From Sorangium aterium (GTDB lineage: Bacteria; Myxococcota_A; Polyangia; Polyangiales; Polyangiaceae), in the NCBI RefSeq assembly GCF_028368935.1, contig NZ_JAQNDK010000006.1:727501-791500 (forward strand): DNA of 64,000 bases, in the 5' to 3' direction. Below are positions 40,839-49,939 of this stretch, in pieces (the first letter of the stretch is position 1; every line of letters begins with the position of its first letter). The notes beneath the pieces are model-generated. The model did not search any database, was not told the DNA's origin, and worked only from the letters and a program-made list of their open reading frames with translations. Made by a program: the position numbers and the translations under genes.

Positions 40839-42911
40839 ATGAAGCACCGACCATCAACCCTCCTCCTGGCCGCGCTCTTCGCCGCGGCCTGCTCGCGCCC
40901 TTCCAGGGAGACGCCGGCCGTAGAGCGCAGCGCTGAAGTCGCCGGGACGGCCGCGCCGGCTCCGCCAGCCTCTCCGCCGCCGCAGAAGCTCCAGGCCGTC
41001 ACGCGGATCGGCGGCGCGCTCGTGCGCGCGCCGCAGGACGACGCGCTCTACCTGGCCGACGAGGACCACGCGGTCCTCCGGCGCATCCCGCTTCCCGTCG
41101 ACGTGAGCACGCCGCCGGTCGAGATCGCCATGCCGGGGCGGCCGGCGCAGGTCCTCGCGCTCGCGGACCGGGTGCTCGTCACGATCCGCGATCCCGGGCT
41201 CCTCGTTATCTTGCGGCCCGATCCGGCGGCGGGGCTCGTGGAAGCGGCCCGCGTGCCCCTGCCGGCCGACGCCTGGGGGCTCGCGATCACGCCGGACGAG
41301 CGCACGGCGCTCGTCACGAGCGCGTGGGCGGGCAAGGTCTCTGCGGTGGACCTCGCGACCGCGACCGCGACGTGGTCCATCGATGTCCCGCGCGAGCCCC
41401 GCGGCGTCGTGATCCGCGAGGACGGCGCGGCCGCGTACGTCACGCACCTCACGTCCGCCGCGCTCACCCGGATCGCGCTGCGCGGCGCTCCCGAGGCCAG
41501 GCCGTTGGCCCTCCCGCCGTCGCCTTTCCGGGCTCCTCACGGCAAGTCGCTCTCCGCGTCGCTCGGCTACGCGGCCGCGCTCTCGCCGGACGGCCGCCGC
41601 CTCTTCGTCGCGCGCCACGCGCTGGGCGCGCTCGGCGAGCAGGCGTGGTTCGGCGCCTCGACGGTCGACGTCCTGATGACGAGCGACGAGGCGCCCCTCG
41701 CGCCGCGGCGCCGCCAGGGCGCGCCGCTCTGGCGGGCGGGCGCGCTCGACGATGCGGGGTTCGACGACGCGGAGCTGGAGCTCCCCAACACCTCGCTCGC
41801 CCCGTTCGTCCAGCCGCGCGCGCTCGTGTACCGGAAGAGCGCCCGCACGCTGCTCGTCGCCAGCGAGGGCACCGACGCCCTGGTGGAGCTCGACGCGGTC
41901 GCTGTCGATCCGGCGCTCCGGCCGCTCCGCACTTACGATCTTGGCCGCCATGCGGGGCCCGACATCTACGTGGCGACCCTGTGCGGCGCGCCCAGCGGCG
42001 TCGCGCTGTCCGCGGACGAGTCCATGGCGTGGGTGTTCTGCCGCTCGACGGATGCCCTCGCGATCGTCCGCCTCGACGAGCACCGCGACGACGCGCCGTT
42101 TGAGCTGAGCCCCGTGCCGTACATCGCGCTGGCCTACGCGCCGGTCCCGCAGCAGGCCGCCCTCGGCCGGAAGCTCTTCTACAACGCGGTCGACTGGGGC
42201 ACGAGCGGCGGCCTCGGGTGCGCCGGCTGCCACCCGGACGGGCGCGACGACGGCCATGTGTGGCACGAGGCCCGCGTGATGGACGTCGGCGGTGAGAGCG
42301 TCAATTTCCTCGGATCCGCCGAGAACCAGCCGGCCGATGCGGAGCCGCGCGGCGGCGTGCCCCGGCAGACTCCCATGCTCGCGGGCCGCGTGTCGGCCGA
42401 GGGGCCCTATGGATGGAACGCCCAGAGCGAGAACCTGGCGGAGCGCCTCCGCGAGGGGTTCGGCCTTCACCGGTGGGGGCCCGGCGGTCTGGGCAACAGC
42501 GAGCTCGCCCTGAGGGCGCGTCACCTGGCCGCGTTCCTGCGCGCGGGCCTCGTGCCGCCGCCCAGGGAGGCGCGGAAGTTCACGCCGCAGGAGGAGCACG
42601 GTCGCGCCCTCTTCATGAGCGACACGGCGCAATGCGCACGCTGCCACGTGCCCGAGACGGAGCACACCGACCGCATGGGCTACCCGATGCCTGGGTTCGC
42701 GGCGCGGCCCGGGTTCGCGGAGGAGAAGGCGGGCCAGGTGTTCAAGACGCCCTCGCTGCGCTTCGTCGGCGGGACGGCGCCCTATTACCACGATGGATCC
42801 GCGAAGACGCTCGAAGAGCTCATCGACGCCAACCAGGACCGGATGGGTCGCACCAGCCACATGTCGAGGAATGACAAGGCGGCGCTCGCCGCCTTCTTGA
42901 GGACGTTATGA
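40839..42911 (+). CDS. Beta-propeller/di-haem cytochrome c lipoprotein
   Basis: 690 aa from ATG 40839 (lipoprotein signal ending at Cys18, 'FAAACSRP'). Residues ~45-420 form a YVTN/NHL-type propeller ('TPDERTALVTSAWAGKVSAVDL', 'LSPDGRRLFVARHALG', 'LSADESMAWVFCRSTDAL'), followed by a cytochrome c domain with two haem sites, CAGCH (461-465) and CARCH (599-603), and MauG/peroxidase-like 'FKTPSLRFVGGTAPYYHDGSAKTLEELI' at the end. Probably a periplasmic or outer-membrane oxidoreductase. Stop codon overlaps the start of the next gene (ATGA at 42908-42911). Confidence 0.85.
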   Translation: MKHRPSTLLLAALFAAACSRPSRETPAVERSAEVAGTAAPAPPASPPPQKLQAVTRIGGALVRAPQDDALYLADEDHAVLRRIPLPVDVSTPPVEIAMPGRPAQVLALADRVLVTIRDPGLLVILRPDPAAGLVEAARVPLPADAWGLAITPDERTALVTSAWAGKVSAVDLATATATWSIDVPREPRGVVIREDGAAAYVTHLTSAALTRIALRGAPEARPLALPPSPFRAPHGKSLSASLGYAAALSPDGRRLFVARHALGALGEQAWFGASTVDVLMTSDEAPLAPRRRQGAPLWRAGALDDAGFDDAELELPNTSLAPFVQPRALVYRKSARTLLVASEGTDALVELDAVAVDPALRPLRTYDLGRHAGPDIYVATLCGAPSGVALSADESMAWVFCRSTDALAIVRLDEHRDDAPFELSPVPYIALAYAPVPQQAALGRKLFYNAVDWGTSGGLGCAGCHPDGRDDGHVWHEARVMDVGGESVNFLGSAENQPADAEPRGGVPRQTPMLAGRVSAEGPYGWNAQSENLAERLREGFGLHRWGPGGLGNSELALRARHLAAFLRAGLVPPPREARKFTPQEEHGRALFMSDTAQCARCHVPETEHTDRMGYPMPGFAARPGFAEEKAGQVFKTPSLRFVGGTAPYYHDGSAKTLEELIDANQDRMGRTSHMSRNDKAALAAFLRTL

Positions 42912-43492
42912 AGAAGAGAGCGGTGATCGGGATGGTCCTGCTCGGCGCGCTCGCGCCGGCGCAGGCCGCGGAGTCGGTGCTCGCCCCGGCGGGAGGCACG
43001 GCGGCCGGGCCGCAGGCGAGGGCCGCGGGAGACCCGGCGGACGCGGGAGGAGGCGCGGAGGCGCCGCAGAAGCGCGCGCTCGAGGCGACGCCGCCGCCGC
43101 CCGAGCGGACGGCGCGGCCGGCAGCGGCCGAGTGGGACGCCGCGGAGCAGGTGTCGCTCGCGCGCGCCGCGAGGGGCGGCGCGTGCAAGGCGCGCCGGCA
43201 GCGCGAGTGGCTGCGGATCGATTGCAGCGTTCCGTCGGTGGTCGCCGTGAGATCGCTCGGCGCCGGGGCCGGAGGCGAGTCTGTCTCGGTCGGTGAGCAG
43301 AGGCCCGACGAGGACGGCGCCTTTCCGTCGAGCATCTCGGTGATCTTCCCCGTCCGGATCGGCGACAGGAGGGTCATCGAGATCCTCTCGATCGAGGAAG
43401 GATACCGCTTCCAGACCGGGCTCTCGACGAGCGTCGTGATCTCCGAGCAATGGCTCGAAGGCGACGCCGGGCCGCTCGTCAGCGCGCTCTGA
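42908..43492 (+). CDS. Small secreted protein, coupled to the cytochrome lipoprotein
   Basis: 194 aa with a clear signal peptide (KKRAVIGMVLLGALAPAQA-A). Residues 25-80 are Ala/Gly/Pro-rich; the C-terminal domain (~90-190) has two Cys and a beta-rich pattern ('SVIFPVRIGDRRVIEILSIEEGYRF'). The 4-bp overlap with the upstream gene implies translational coupling and a joint role outside the cytoplasm. No family recognised. Confidence 0.7.
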   Translation: MKKRAVIGMVLLGALAPAQAAESVLAPAGGTAAGPQARAAGDPADAGGGAEAPQKRALEATPPPPERTARPAAAEWDAAEQVSLARAARGGACKARRQREWLRIDCSVPSVVAVRSLGAGAGGESVSVGEQRPDEDGAFPSSISVIFPVRIGDRRVIEILSIEEGYRFQTGLSTSVVISEQWLEGDAGPLVSAL

Positions 43493-43899
43493 GCCCACGC
43501 CGGCGCGATCGTTGACGCGCCCACTTCCCCTGCCCTGAGAGGCGCCACGCGCCTGGACGACATCCACGCAAGTTCGGAGGCGTCCCACGCTCCAAGCCGG
43601 GAAACCGGGATCGAGCTGGCGCGCTCTGCATCGAGAGCCTGTTCGCGAAATGTTGCGGTGCTTACCGCACGGCGCCGTCGCATGTGCGCCGTCCACCTGC
43701 TCCCCGCGCTCACGCGTGGCGCGTGGCGCGTGGCGCGTGGCGCGATCGATCCACGCGGCTCGCGGGAAGGGATTGGATCCGGCGCGACTACGTCGTAGTG
43801 TGGAGAGCTCGCATCGACCATCGCACCGGCCGTCGGCTGCAGCATCCAGAGCAACGATCCGGCGGTCATCGCGCGCGCCGGTCGAGAGATGGAGAAGAG
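43493..43899. other. Intergenic region with heptamer repeat
   Basis: 407 bp upstream of the STAS-like gene. Holds the GCGTGGC tandem repeat (43714-43741). No other structure seen; the frame open from 43684 has no recognisable content before 43900. Confidence 0.5.
43714..43741. repeat. GCGTGGC heptamer tandem repeat (4 copies)
   Basis: Four exact head-to-tail copies of GCGTGGC upstream of the STAS-like gene. A second 7-bp tandem array of a different unit occurs at 48664-48684. Confidence 0.85.
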
Positions 43900-44277
43900 A
43901 TGAGCTGCTTGAGCGTGGATCCTGTCGTCACCGACAGCTTCGGGATCGAGCCGGCCTTGAGGGACGACACCCTCAGCGTCAAGCTCACCGGCACGGGCGA
44001 CATGGCGGCATGTTCGCCGCTCAGCAGGTACGTCAAGGCGCTGGAGGGCGAGGTGATGCGCCTCTCGGTGAGCACCGTCGAGTTCGACGTGCGCGGCCTG
44101 TGCTTCATGAGCTCGAGCTGCCTCAAGGCGTTCGTCGGCTTCATCTGCGGCCTGATGAGCCATGGTCTCAGATGCAGGATACGGTTCGTCACGGACGCGA
44201 AGCGGACATGGCAGCGTCGGAGCCTGAAGCCCCTGGATCGCATGTGCCCGGAGCTGGTCTCGATCGCGGACGCATGA
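43900..44277 (+). CDS. STAS-like (anti-sigma-factor-antagonist type) protein
   Basis: 125 aa from ATG 43900 with GGAGAAG upstream. The core 'LSVKLTGTGDMAACSPLSRYVKAL...VSTVEFDVRGLCFMSSSCLKAFVGFI' follows the STAS order of strand, helix, strand and the phosphoserine loop; FMSSSC sits where SpoIIAA has DSSGLG, so one of the Ser residues is a plausible phosphorylation site. The similarity is moderate and the family assignment is inferred. It is 16 bp upstream of a SpoIIE-phosphatase fusion, which is exactly the enzyme that would dephosphorylate it. Confidence 0.65.
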   Translation: MSCLSVDPVVTDSFGIEPALRDDTLSVKLTGTGDMAACSPLSRYVKALEGEVMRLSVSTVEFDVRGLCFMSSSCLKAFVGFICGLMSHGLRCRIRFVTDAKRTWQRRSLKPLDRMCPELVSIADA

Positions 44278-44293
44278 TCGAGAGCCCGAGGCC

Positions 44294-46753
44294 ATGACGA
44301 GGAAGCGTCGGACGCTCGCATTTCTGATCGACAATGTCGTTGGCGACTACCAGTCCGAGCTGCGCGCCGGGATCGAGCGCGGCGCCGCGGCGCACGACGT
44401 CAACCTGCTGACGGCGTTCAGCGACCCGGCCATGGCTCGCCGGCCGGAGGTGGCGGACCGGGGCACCTTCTATCACCTCATCGGCCCTGAGACCGCCGAC
44501 GGCGTCATCGTCGCCTCATCGACGCTCTCCCCTTACGGCGGCATGGAGGTCATGCGATCGTTCTGCCGGTCCTTCGCGCCGCTGCCGGTGTGCAGCATCG
44601 GGACCGCGATCGACGATGTGCCGAGCCTGATGGTCGACAACGCCCTCGGGAGCGAGATCTCGGTCGGGCACATGGCGGACGAGCACGGGTGCCGGCGCAT
44701 CGCGTACATCGGCGGCCCGAGCAGCAGCGAGGAGGCCGCGCTGCGCGCCTGCGGGTACCGGAGGGCGCTCGCGGCGCGGGCGCTCCCTTTCGACGAGCGC
44801 CTCCTCGTGTTCGGTGGGTTCACGATCCCGACGGGGCGCGCGGCGATGCGCGAGCTCCTGGCTCGCGGGGTGGCGTTCGACGCCGTGGTGGCGGCCAACG
44901 ACAGGATGGCGCTCGCGGCGATCGAGGTGCTCAAGGCCGAGGGACGCCGCATCCCGGAGGACGTCCTCGTGTGCGGGTTCGATGACGTCGGCATCGCTCG
45001 CTTCACGAAGCCGTCGTTGACGACGGTGCGCCAGCCGATCGAGCGGCTCGGGGGGATGGCCGTGAGCACGGTCCTCCGCATGATCGACGGCGAGGCTGTC
45101 GAGGCGCTGCAGCTCGCGCGTGTGGAGCTCACGCAGCGCGAGTCCTGCGGCTGCGGCTACCGCGCGGGCGACACGTTCCTTCAGCCGGTCCCCTCGGCGC
45201 GCGGCTTCCCGCGCCCCATCGCGGATCAGCGGGCGTCGCTGGAGCGCGCGCTCGCCAGCAGCGTGGCGATCCCGAGGGGCGCCCTCGACGGCTGGGCGGG
45301 CGACCTGCTCGCCGCGATGGAGGCGGAGCTCGCGGGCGACGAGGGGCGCTTCCTGCGCGCGCTCCAGGCGCTCCTCGACGGGGCGAGGCGCGAGGGCGTG
45401 CTCCTCGAGGAGTTCCAGGCCGTGATATCGCTCTTGCGCTCGCGGGTACAGGGGTCACCCGTGGGCGGCGACGCAGCGCTGGAGCAGCTCTGGCACGCCG
45501 CGCGCATCCTGATCGGGAGCGAGTGCGTGCACGTCGAGGGGGAGCAGCGGCTGAACGTGGAGCTCGCCGCGATCGATGTCACTTACGGCGCGCGGGGCTT
45601 CTCCGCGTGCTTGAGCCTGCCCGTGCTCAAGGGGTTGCTGGCGTCGGAGCTGCCGAGGATGCGGTTCTCGGACGTCGCCGTGTCGCTGTACGACGATGCT
45701 CAGCAGGCCACCATGAAGCCGCTGTTCGTGATGGAGGACGGCCACGAGGTGGAGGTGCCGGCCGTGAGCTTCCCGTCGCACCTCCTGGCGCCCCCGGGCT
45801 TCCTGGAAGCCGACGAGCGCATCAGCAGGATCGTGCTTCCGGTTGCGTTCGGCGACGAGGAGCGGTTCGGCGTCGCGGTGCTCGATCACCGCGCCAGCGG
45901 GATGATGTACGAGGTGCTGCGCCTCCAGCTCGGCTCCGCGGTCAAGGCCGCGGCGCTGCACCGGCAGGTCGTCCGGGAGGTGGAGCTGCGCGAGCGGCTG
46001 GAGCAGGAGCGGGTCCGTCAGGAGAGCCAGGTCGCGGCGCGCATTCAGACAACGCTGGTGCCGAAGCAGCTCTCGATCGAGGGGCTCGACCTCTGCGCGG
46101 TCATGAAGCCGGCGGCCGAGGTCGGCGGCGATTACTACGATGTGATCCCGGCGAACGGGGGCGGGTGGCTTGGGATCGGCGATGTCGCGGGGCACGGGCT
46201 CGCGGCGGGCCTCATCATGCTGATGATCCAGAGCATGGTATCGGCGCTTACGTGCAACGACCCGGCCGCGAGCCCGGCGAAGGTCGTCACGGCGCTCAAC
46301 AAGGCAATTTTCAAGAACGTCCGCGATCGTCTGGAGCGCGACGAGCACGCGACGCTCCTCTTGCTCCGGTACGAGCGCAACGGGCGCGTGACGTTCGCGG
46401 GCGCGCACGACGACCTGATCGTGTGCTCGGCGCGGACGCGGCGCTGCGCGTGCATTCCGAGCTCAGGCGTCTGGATCGGCGCGCTGCCCGAGATCGGCGC
46501 GTTGACGCGGGATGCGGAGCTCTACCTTGGGGACGGGGACGTTCTCGTGCTCTACAGCGATGGCGTGACCGAGGCGCGGAACGCCCATCATGAGCAGTTC
46601 GGGCTGGAGCGGCTCTGCGCCGTCATCGAGGCTGTCCAGACCGAGCCTGTCAGCGTGATCCGCGACCGGATCCTCGAGGAGGTCGAGGGGTGGTGCCCGA
46701 GCCCGGACGACGACATCACGATCGTCGTGGCGAGGTATCGGGCGCCCGAGTAG
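44294..46753 (+). CDS. LacI-type ligand-binding domain fused to SpoIIE/PP2C phosphatase
   Basis: 819 aa, cytoplasmic. Residues ~5-275 are a periplasmic-binding-protein-like domain of the LacI/GalR kind ('TLAFLIDNVVGDYQSELRAGIERGA', 'VVAANDRMALAAIEVLKAEGRRIPEDVLVCGFDD', 'SLTTVRQPIERLGGMAV') but with no N-terminal HTH. A CGCG Cys pair closes it. Residues ~300-590 are a linker region, partly helical. Residues ~590-819 are a SpoIIE-type PP2C phosphatase: EVGGDYYD (609-616), DVAGHG (from 630), 'YSDGVTEARN', DDDITIVV, with metal-binding Asp residues present. Predicted role: a small-molecule-controlled phosphatase acting on the STAS protein encoded upstream. Confidence 0.88.
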   Translation: MTRKRRTLAFLIDNVVGDYQSELRAGIERGAAAHDVNLLTAFSDPAMARRPEVADRGTFYHLIGPETADGVIVASSTLSPYGGMEVMRSFCRSFAPLPVCSIGTAIDDVPSLMVDNALGSEISVGHMADEHGCRRIAYIGGPSSSEEAALRACGYRRALAARALPFDERLLVFGGFTIPTGRAAMRELLARGVAFDAVVAANDRMALAAIEVLKAEGRRIPEDVLVCGFDDVGIARFTKPSLTTVRQPIERLGGMAVSTVLRMIDGEAVEALQLARVELTQRESCGCGYRAGDTFLQPVPSARGFPRPIADQRASLERALASSVAIPRGALDGWAGDLLAAMEAELAGDEGRFLRALQALLDGARREGVLLEEFQAVISLLRSRVQGSPVGGDAALEQLWHAARILIGSECVHVEGEQRLNVELAAIDVTYGARGFSACLSLPVLKGLLASELPRMRFSDVAVSLYDDAQQATMKPLFVMEDGHEVEVPAVSFPSHLLAPPGFLEADERISRIVLPVAFGDEERFGVAVLDHRASGMMYEVLRLQLGSAVKAAALHRQVVREVELRERLEQERVRQESQVAARIQTTLVPKQLSIEGLDLCAVMKPAAEVGGDYYDVIPANGGGWLGIGDVAGHGLAAGLIMLMIQSMVSALTCNDPAASPAKVVTALNKAIFKNVRDRLERDEHATLLLLRYERNGRVTFAGAHDDLIVCSARTRRCACIPSSGVWIGALPEIGALTRDAELYLGDGDVLVLYSDGVTEARNAHHEQFGLERLCAVIEAVQTEPVSVIRDRILEEVEGWCPSPDDDITIVVARYRAPE

Positions 46754-46946
46754 CTGCGGCGGGGCGGAGCTCGCCCTGGCCGGGCGCGTTCCTCGTTCTG
46801 GGCCGGGCGCGCCGATGAAGCTCCTTCCGGCGGCTCCCCATGGCGGCCGCCACCCCCTCCGCCGCATTCGCCACCTCTTCCGCCGCGAATTTCCCTGAGT
46901 TCGCCGCCCTCTCCGCCTGGCACGCCTTTCGCGAAAGGGCTCTGGC

Positions 46947-48539
46947 ATGCAGGCCACGGCGCTCACGTTCTCTCTGCTCGGGCTCGACGCGCACCCCATC
47001 CGGGTGGAGGTCGACTCGGGCCGCGGTCCGTCGTTCTTCCAGATGGTGGGCCTCGCCGAGGCGAGCGTCCGCGAGAGCCGCGTGCGCGTCCGTGCCGCGC
47101 TCCAGCAACTGGGCATCGAGCTGGACGAATACGTGATCACCGTGAACCTCGCCCCGGCAGACCTCAAGAAGAGCGGCGGCGCGTACGACCTCGCCATCGC
47201 GATCGCCGCGCTCGCGGCGCTCGGCAAGGTGCCCGCCGAGGGGCTCGACCGGATTGGCCTGCTCGGCGAGCTCTCGTTGAGCGGCGCGGTGCGCCCCGTG
47301 CGCGGCGTCCTGCCCGCGCTGCGCGGCGCGGCGGCGCAGCGGGTCACGCGGGCGATCGTTCCCCAGGGCAACGCGCGCGAAGCGGCGAGCGTGGCTGGCA
47401 TCGACGTCCTCATCGCGGAGCACCTCGGCCAGGTCGTCGCGCACCTCCGCGGCAACAGGCCACTTGCGGGTGCAGGGACCATGGCCGCGATCGACGCAGA
47501 GCCGAGCGCTGCAGCGGCGGATCTCGCCGAGGTCCGCGGCCAGCACGGGGCGCGCCGCGCCCTCGAGATCGCCGCTTCCGGGGGACATAACCTGATCATG
47601 ATGGGCCCGCCTGGCAGCGGAAAGACCATGCTTGCTCGGCGCCTGCCGACGGTTTTGCCGCCGATGTCCTACGACGAAGCGCTCGATATCACCGCGATCC
47701 ACTCCGTCGCCGGGCTGCTCTCCCCGGACAGGGGCCTCGTCGCGATTCGGCCGTTCCGCGCCCCGCATCATACCGTGAGCGCCGCGGGCCTCGTCGGCGG
47801 CGGGGATCCCATCCGCCCCGGCGAGGTCTCCCTGGCCCACCATGGGTGCCTGTTCCTCGACGAGCTGCTCGAGTTCCGCCGCGGCGTCCTCGAGGCGCTC
47901 CGCGAGCCGCTCGAAGAGGGCACGGTCGCCCTCTGCCGCGCCCGCGCCCGCGTCGTGTTCCCGGCGCGCCCGATCCTGGTGGCCGCCATCAACCCCTGTC
48001 CGTGCGGCTTCCATGGCGACCGCGGCAATCGCTGCGCCTGCTCCCTCGATCGTGTCCGCGCCTACCGCGCGCGGCTGAGCGGGCCGCTGCTCGATCGCAT
48101 CGATCTTCACATCTCCTTGCCGCCCGTCGATGTCGCTCACCTGTGCGCGCCGCTCGCCGACGGCCGGTCGGCGCTCGAGGCGCCCGAGAGCTCCGCTGCG
48201 GTGCGGGCGCGCGTCGTCGAGGCCCGGGCCGCGCAGCGCGGGCGCTTCGAGGCGGGGGAGGTCGCGGCGACGCACAACGCCGAGCTCGGCCCGCGCGATC
48301 TCGCCCGCGTCGCGATGCCGGACGCCACCGGCGCGCGCGTGCTCGCGTCGGCCGTGGAGCGGCTCGGGCTCTCCGCGCGGGCGTACACCAAGGTGCTGCG
48401 GGTCGCCCGGACGCTCGCCGACATGGACAGGAGCTCTGCGGTGCGGGCGGCGCACGTGGCCGAGGCGATCGGCGCGCGGCTGTTCGACCGCGAGGCCGCC
48501 TCCGGGCCGGCGCCCGCCACCACCGCCGCGGGTGCCTGA
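46947..48539 (+). CDS. comM: YifB/ComM-type Mg-chelatase-like AAA+ ATPase
   Basis: 530 aa. ComM is a hexameric branch-migration helicase used in natural transformation and homologous recombination. N-terminal Lon-protease-like ChlI domain ('VGLAEASVRESRVRVRAALQQLG', 'VNLAPADLKKSGGAYDLAIAIAAL'), Walker A GPPGSGKT (220-227), Walker B 'GCLFLDELLEF', the Mg-chelatase motif 'CPCGFHGD' and C-terminal Mg_chelatase_C ('ARVLASAVERLGLSARAYTKVLRVARTLADMD'). ATG at 46947 gives the conserved 'ATALTFSLLGLDA' N terminus. The next two genes are recA and ssb. Confidence 0.93.
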   Translation: MQATALTFSLLGLDAHPIRVEVDSGRGPSFFQMVGLAEASVRESRVRVRAALQQLGIELDEYVITVNLAPADLKKSGGAYDLAIAIAALAALGKVPAEGLDRIGLLGELSLSGAVRPVRGVLPALRGAAAQRVTRAIVPQGNAREAASVAGIDVLIAEHLGQVVAHLRGNRPLAGAGTMAAIDAEPSAAAADLAEVRGQHGARRALEIAASGGHNLIMMGPPGSGKTMLARRLPTVLPPMSYDEALDITAIHSVAGLLSPDRGLVAIRPFRAPHHTVSAAGLVGGGDPIRPGEVSLAHHGCLFLDELLEFRRGVLEALREPLEEGTVALCRARARVVFPARPILVAAINPCPCGFHGDRGNRCACSLDRVRAYRARLSGPLLDRIDLHISLPPVDVAHLCAPLADGRSALEAPESSAAVRARVVEARAAQRGRFEAGEVAATHNAELGPRDLARVAMPDATGARVLASAVERLGLSARAYTKVLRVARTLADMDRSSAVRAAHVAEAIGARLFDREAASGPAPATTAAGA

Positions 48540-48663
48540 GCTCGCCGCGGCGCCAAGGACCACCGCGCCTGCAGCGATGCCGGCGCGATCGCGGCCGCCC
48601 CGACGGCCGCGCTGGATCGTCTGTCCGCGCGCTCGGGGGCGCGCGCGTCGAGCACGCGACAAC

Positions 48664-48684
48664 CAACACGCAACACGCAACACG
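48664..48684. repeat. CAACACG heptamer tandem repeat (3 copies)
   Basis: Three exact copies of CAACACG plus a partial fourth, in the recA upstream region 30 bp before its start. AT content is higher here than in surrounding DNA. Confidence 0.75.
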
Positions 48685-48716
48685 CAACGAACGCACGTCG
48701 ACAAGGAGAGACCGAG

Positions 48717-49745
48717 ATGATGACCGAGATCGCTGAGAAGCTTCGCACCGTGAAGACCGTCGTTGGCACCATCGAGAAGCAGTTCGGGAAGGGGGCAATC
48801 ATGTCATTGAACGGCGAGAACGAGACCCGGGACATCGGCCTGATCCGGACCGGATCGCTGTCGCTCGACGCGGCGCTGGGGATCGGGGGCTACCCGCGCG
48901 GGCGCATCGTGGAGATCTACGGCCCGGAGTCGTCGGGGAAGACCACGCTCACGCTGCACGCGATGCGGGAGGCGCAGCGCGCGGGCGGCGTCGCCGCGTT
49001 CATCGACGCCGAGCACGCGTTCGACGTCACGTACGCGCGCTCGGTCGGCGTCGACATCGACAGGCTGCTGGTCTCGCAGCCGGACAACGGCGAGCAGGCG
49101 CTCGAGATCGTCGAGATGCTCGCGCGCTCGAGCGCCGTCGACGTGATCGTCGTCGACTCGGTGGCTGCGCTCACGCCCAAGGCCGAGATCGAGGGGGACA
49201 TGGGCGACTCGCACATGGGCCTCCAGGCGCGGCTGATGAGCCAGGCGCTGCGGAAGCTCACGGGCATATGCCACCGCACCGACACGACGCTCATCTTCAT
49301 CAACCAGCTCCGGCAGAAGATCGGCGTCGTGTTCGGCAATCCCGAGGTGACGACCGGCGGCAACGCGCTCAAGTTCTACGCGAGCGTGCGGCTCGACGTG
49401 CGCCGGGTGGGGCCGGTGAAGGTGAGCGACGAGGCCATTGGCAGCAGGACGCGCGTCAAGGTGGTCAAGAACAAGATGGCTCCTCCGTTCCGAGAAGCTG
49501 AGTTCGACATCCGGTGGGGAGCGGGCATCGACGGCGCGGCGGATCTCATCGACTTCGCCTGCCAGCTCGGGGTCGTCGAGAAGAGCGGCGCGCACCTGTC
49601 GTTCGCGGGCGAGCACATCGGGCAGGGGAGGGAGCGCGCCCGCGAGGCGCTGCTCGGCAAGCCGACGCTCGCCACGTCGCTCCGCGCCGCCGTCGATGCG
49701 GCGGCGCTGGCGCGCCCCGGCGTCGCCGCGGCGATGGATGCATGA
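48717..49745 (+). CDS. recA: Recombinase RecA
   Basis: 342 aa. Forms filaments on single-stranded DNA, pairs homologous DNA and triggers LexA cleavage. Walker A GPESSGKT (69-76), '[17 protein letters not shown]', Walker B '[16 protein letters not shown]', loop L1/L2 '[19 protein letters not shown]', '[11 protein letters not shown]' and '[17 protein letters not shown]' all intact. Slightly divergent ('NENETRD...GLIRTGSL') as myxobacterial RecA tend to be. Double ATG at 48717/48720 preceded by AAGGAGAG. No LexA box is evident upstream. Confidence 0.97.
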   Translation: MMTEIAEKLRTVKTVVGTIEKQFGKGAIMSLNGENETRDIGLIRTGSLSLDAALGIGGYPRGRIVEIYGPESSGKTTLTLHAMREAQRAGGVAAFIDAEHAFDVTYARSVGVDIDRLLVSQPDNGEQALEIVEMLARSSAVDVIVVDSVAALTPKAEIEGDMGDSHMGLQARLMSQALRKLTGICHRTDTTLIFINQLRQKIGVVFGNPEVTTGGNALKFYASVRLDVRRVGPVKVSDEAIGSRTRVKVVKNKMAPPFREAEFDIRWGAGIDGAADLIDFACQLGVVEKSGAHLSFAGEHIGQGRERAREALLGKPTLATSLRAAVDAAALARPGVAAAMDA

Positions 49746-49763
49746 GCCCGAGCAGGCGGCGCG

Positions 49764-49784
49764 CCGGCGGCCCATCGCCGCCGG
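49764..49784 (+). terminator. Hairpin after recA
   Basis: CCGGCGGC-CCATC-GCCGCCGG, perfect 8-bp stem with a 5-base loop, 19 bp after the recA stop. No T-run follows, so it may attenuate rather than fully stop transcription. Confidence 0.4.
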
Positions 49785-49939
49785 GCGCCGCTCGTCCTTC
49801 TGAACCGCCCTCGGGGACGACATGGCCTGTCGCGGGCGGAGGTGAAACGGCCGCAGACGTCGTTGGTGACCGCGATTGACGCTCTCGAACGACAGTAGAC
49901 GATGGCAGACGACAACAACGTGGTGAACTGGAGCACATC

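Noticed and set aside
43684-43899. N-terminal extension of the STAS-like gene
   Set aside because: The extension crosses the GCGTGGC tandem repeat, has no conserved content, and a good ribosome-binding site precedes the ATG at 43900.
36459-46753. Direct link between the sigma factor at 36.5 kb and the STAS/SpoIIE pair
   Set aside because: They are 6 kb apart in different transcription units and partner-switch systems usually act on a different sigma class; no sequence evidence connects them.
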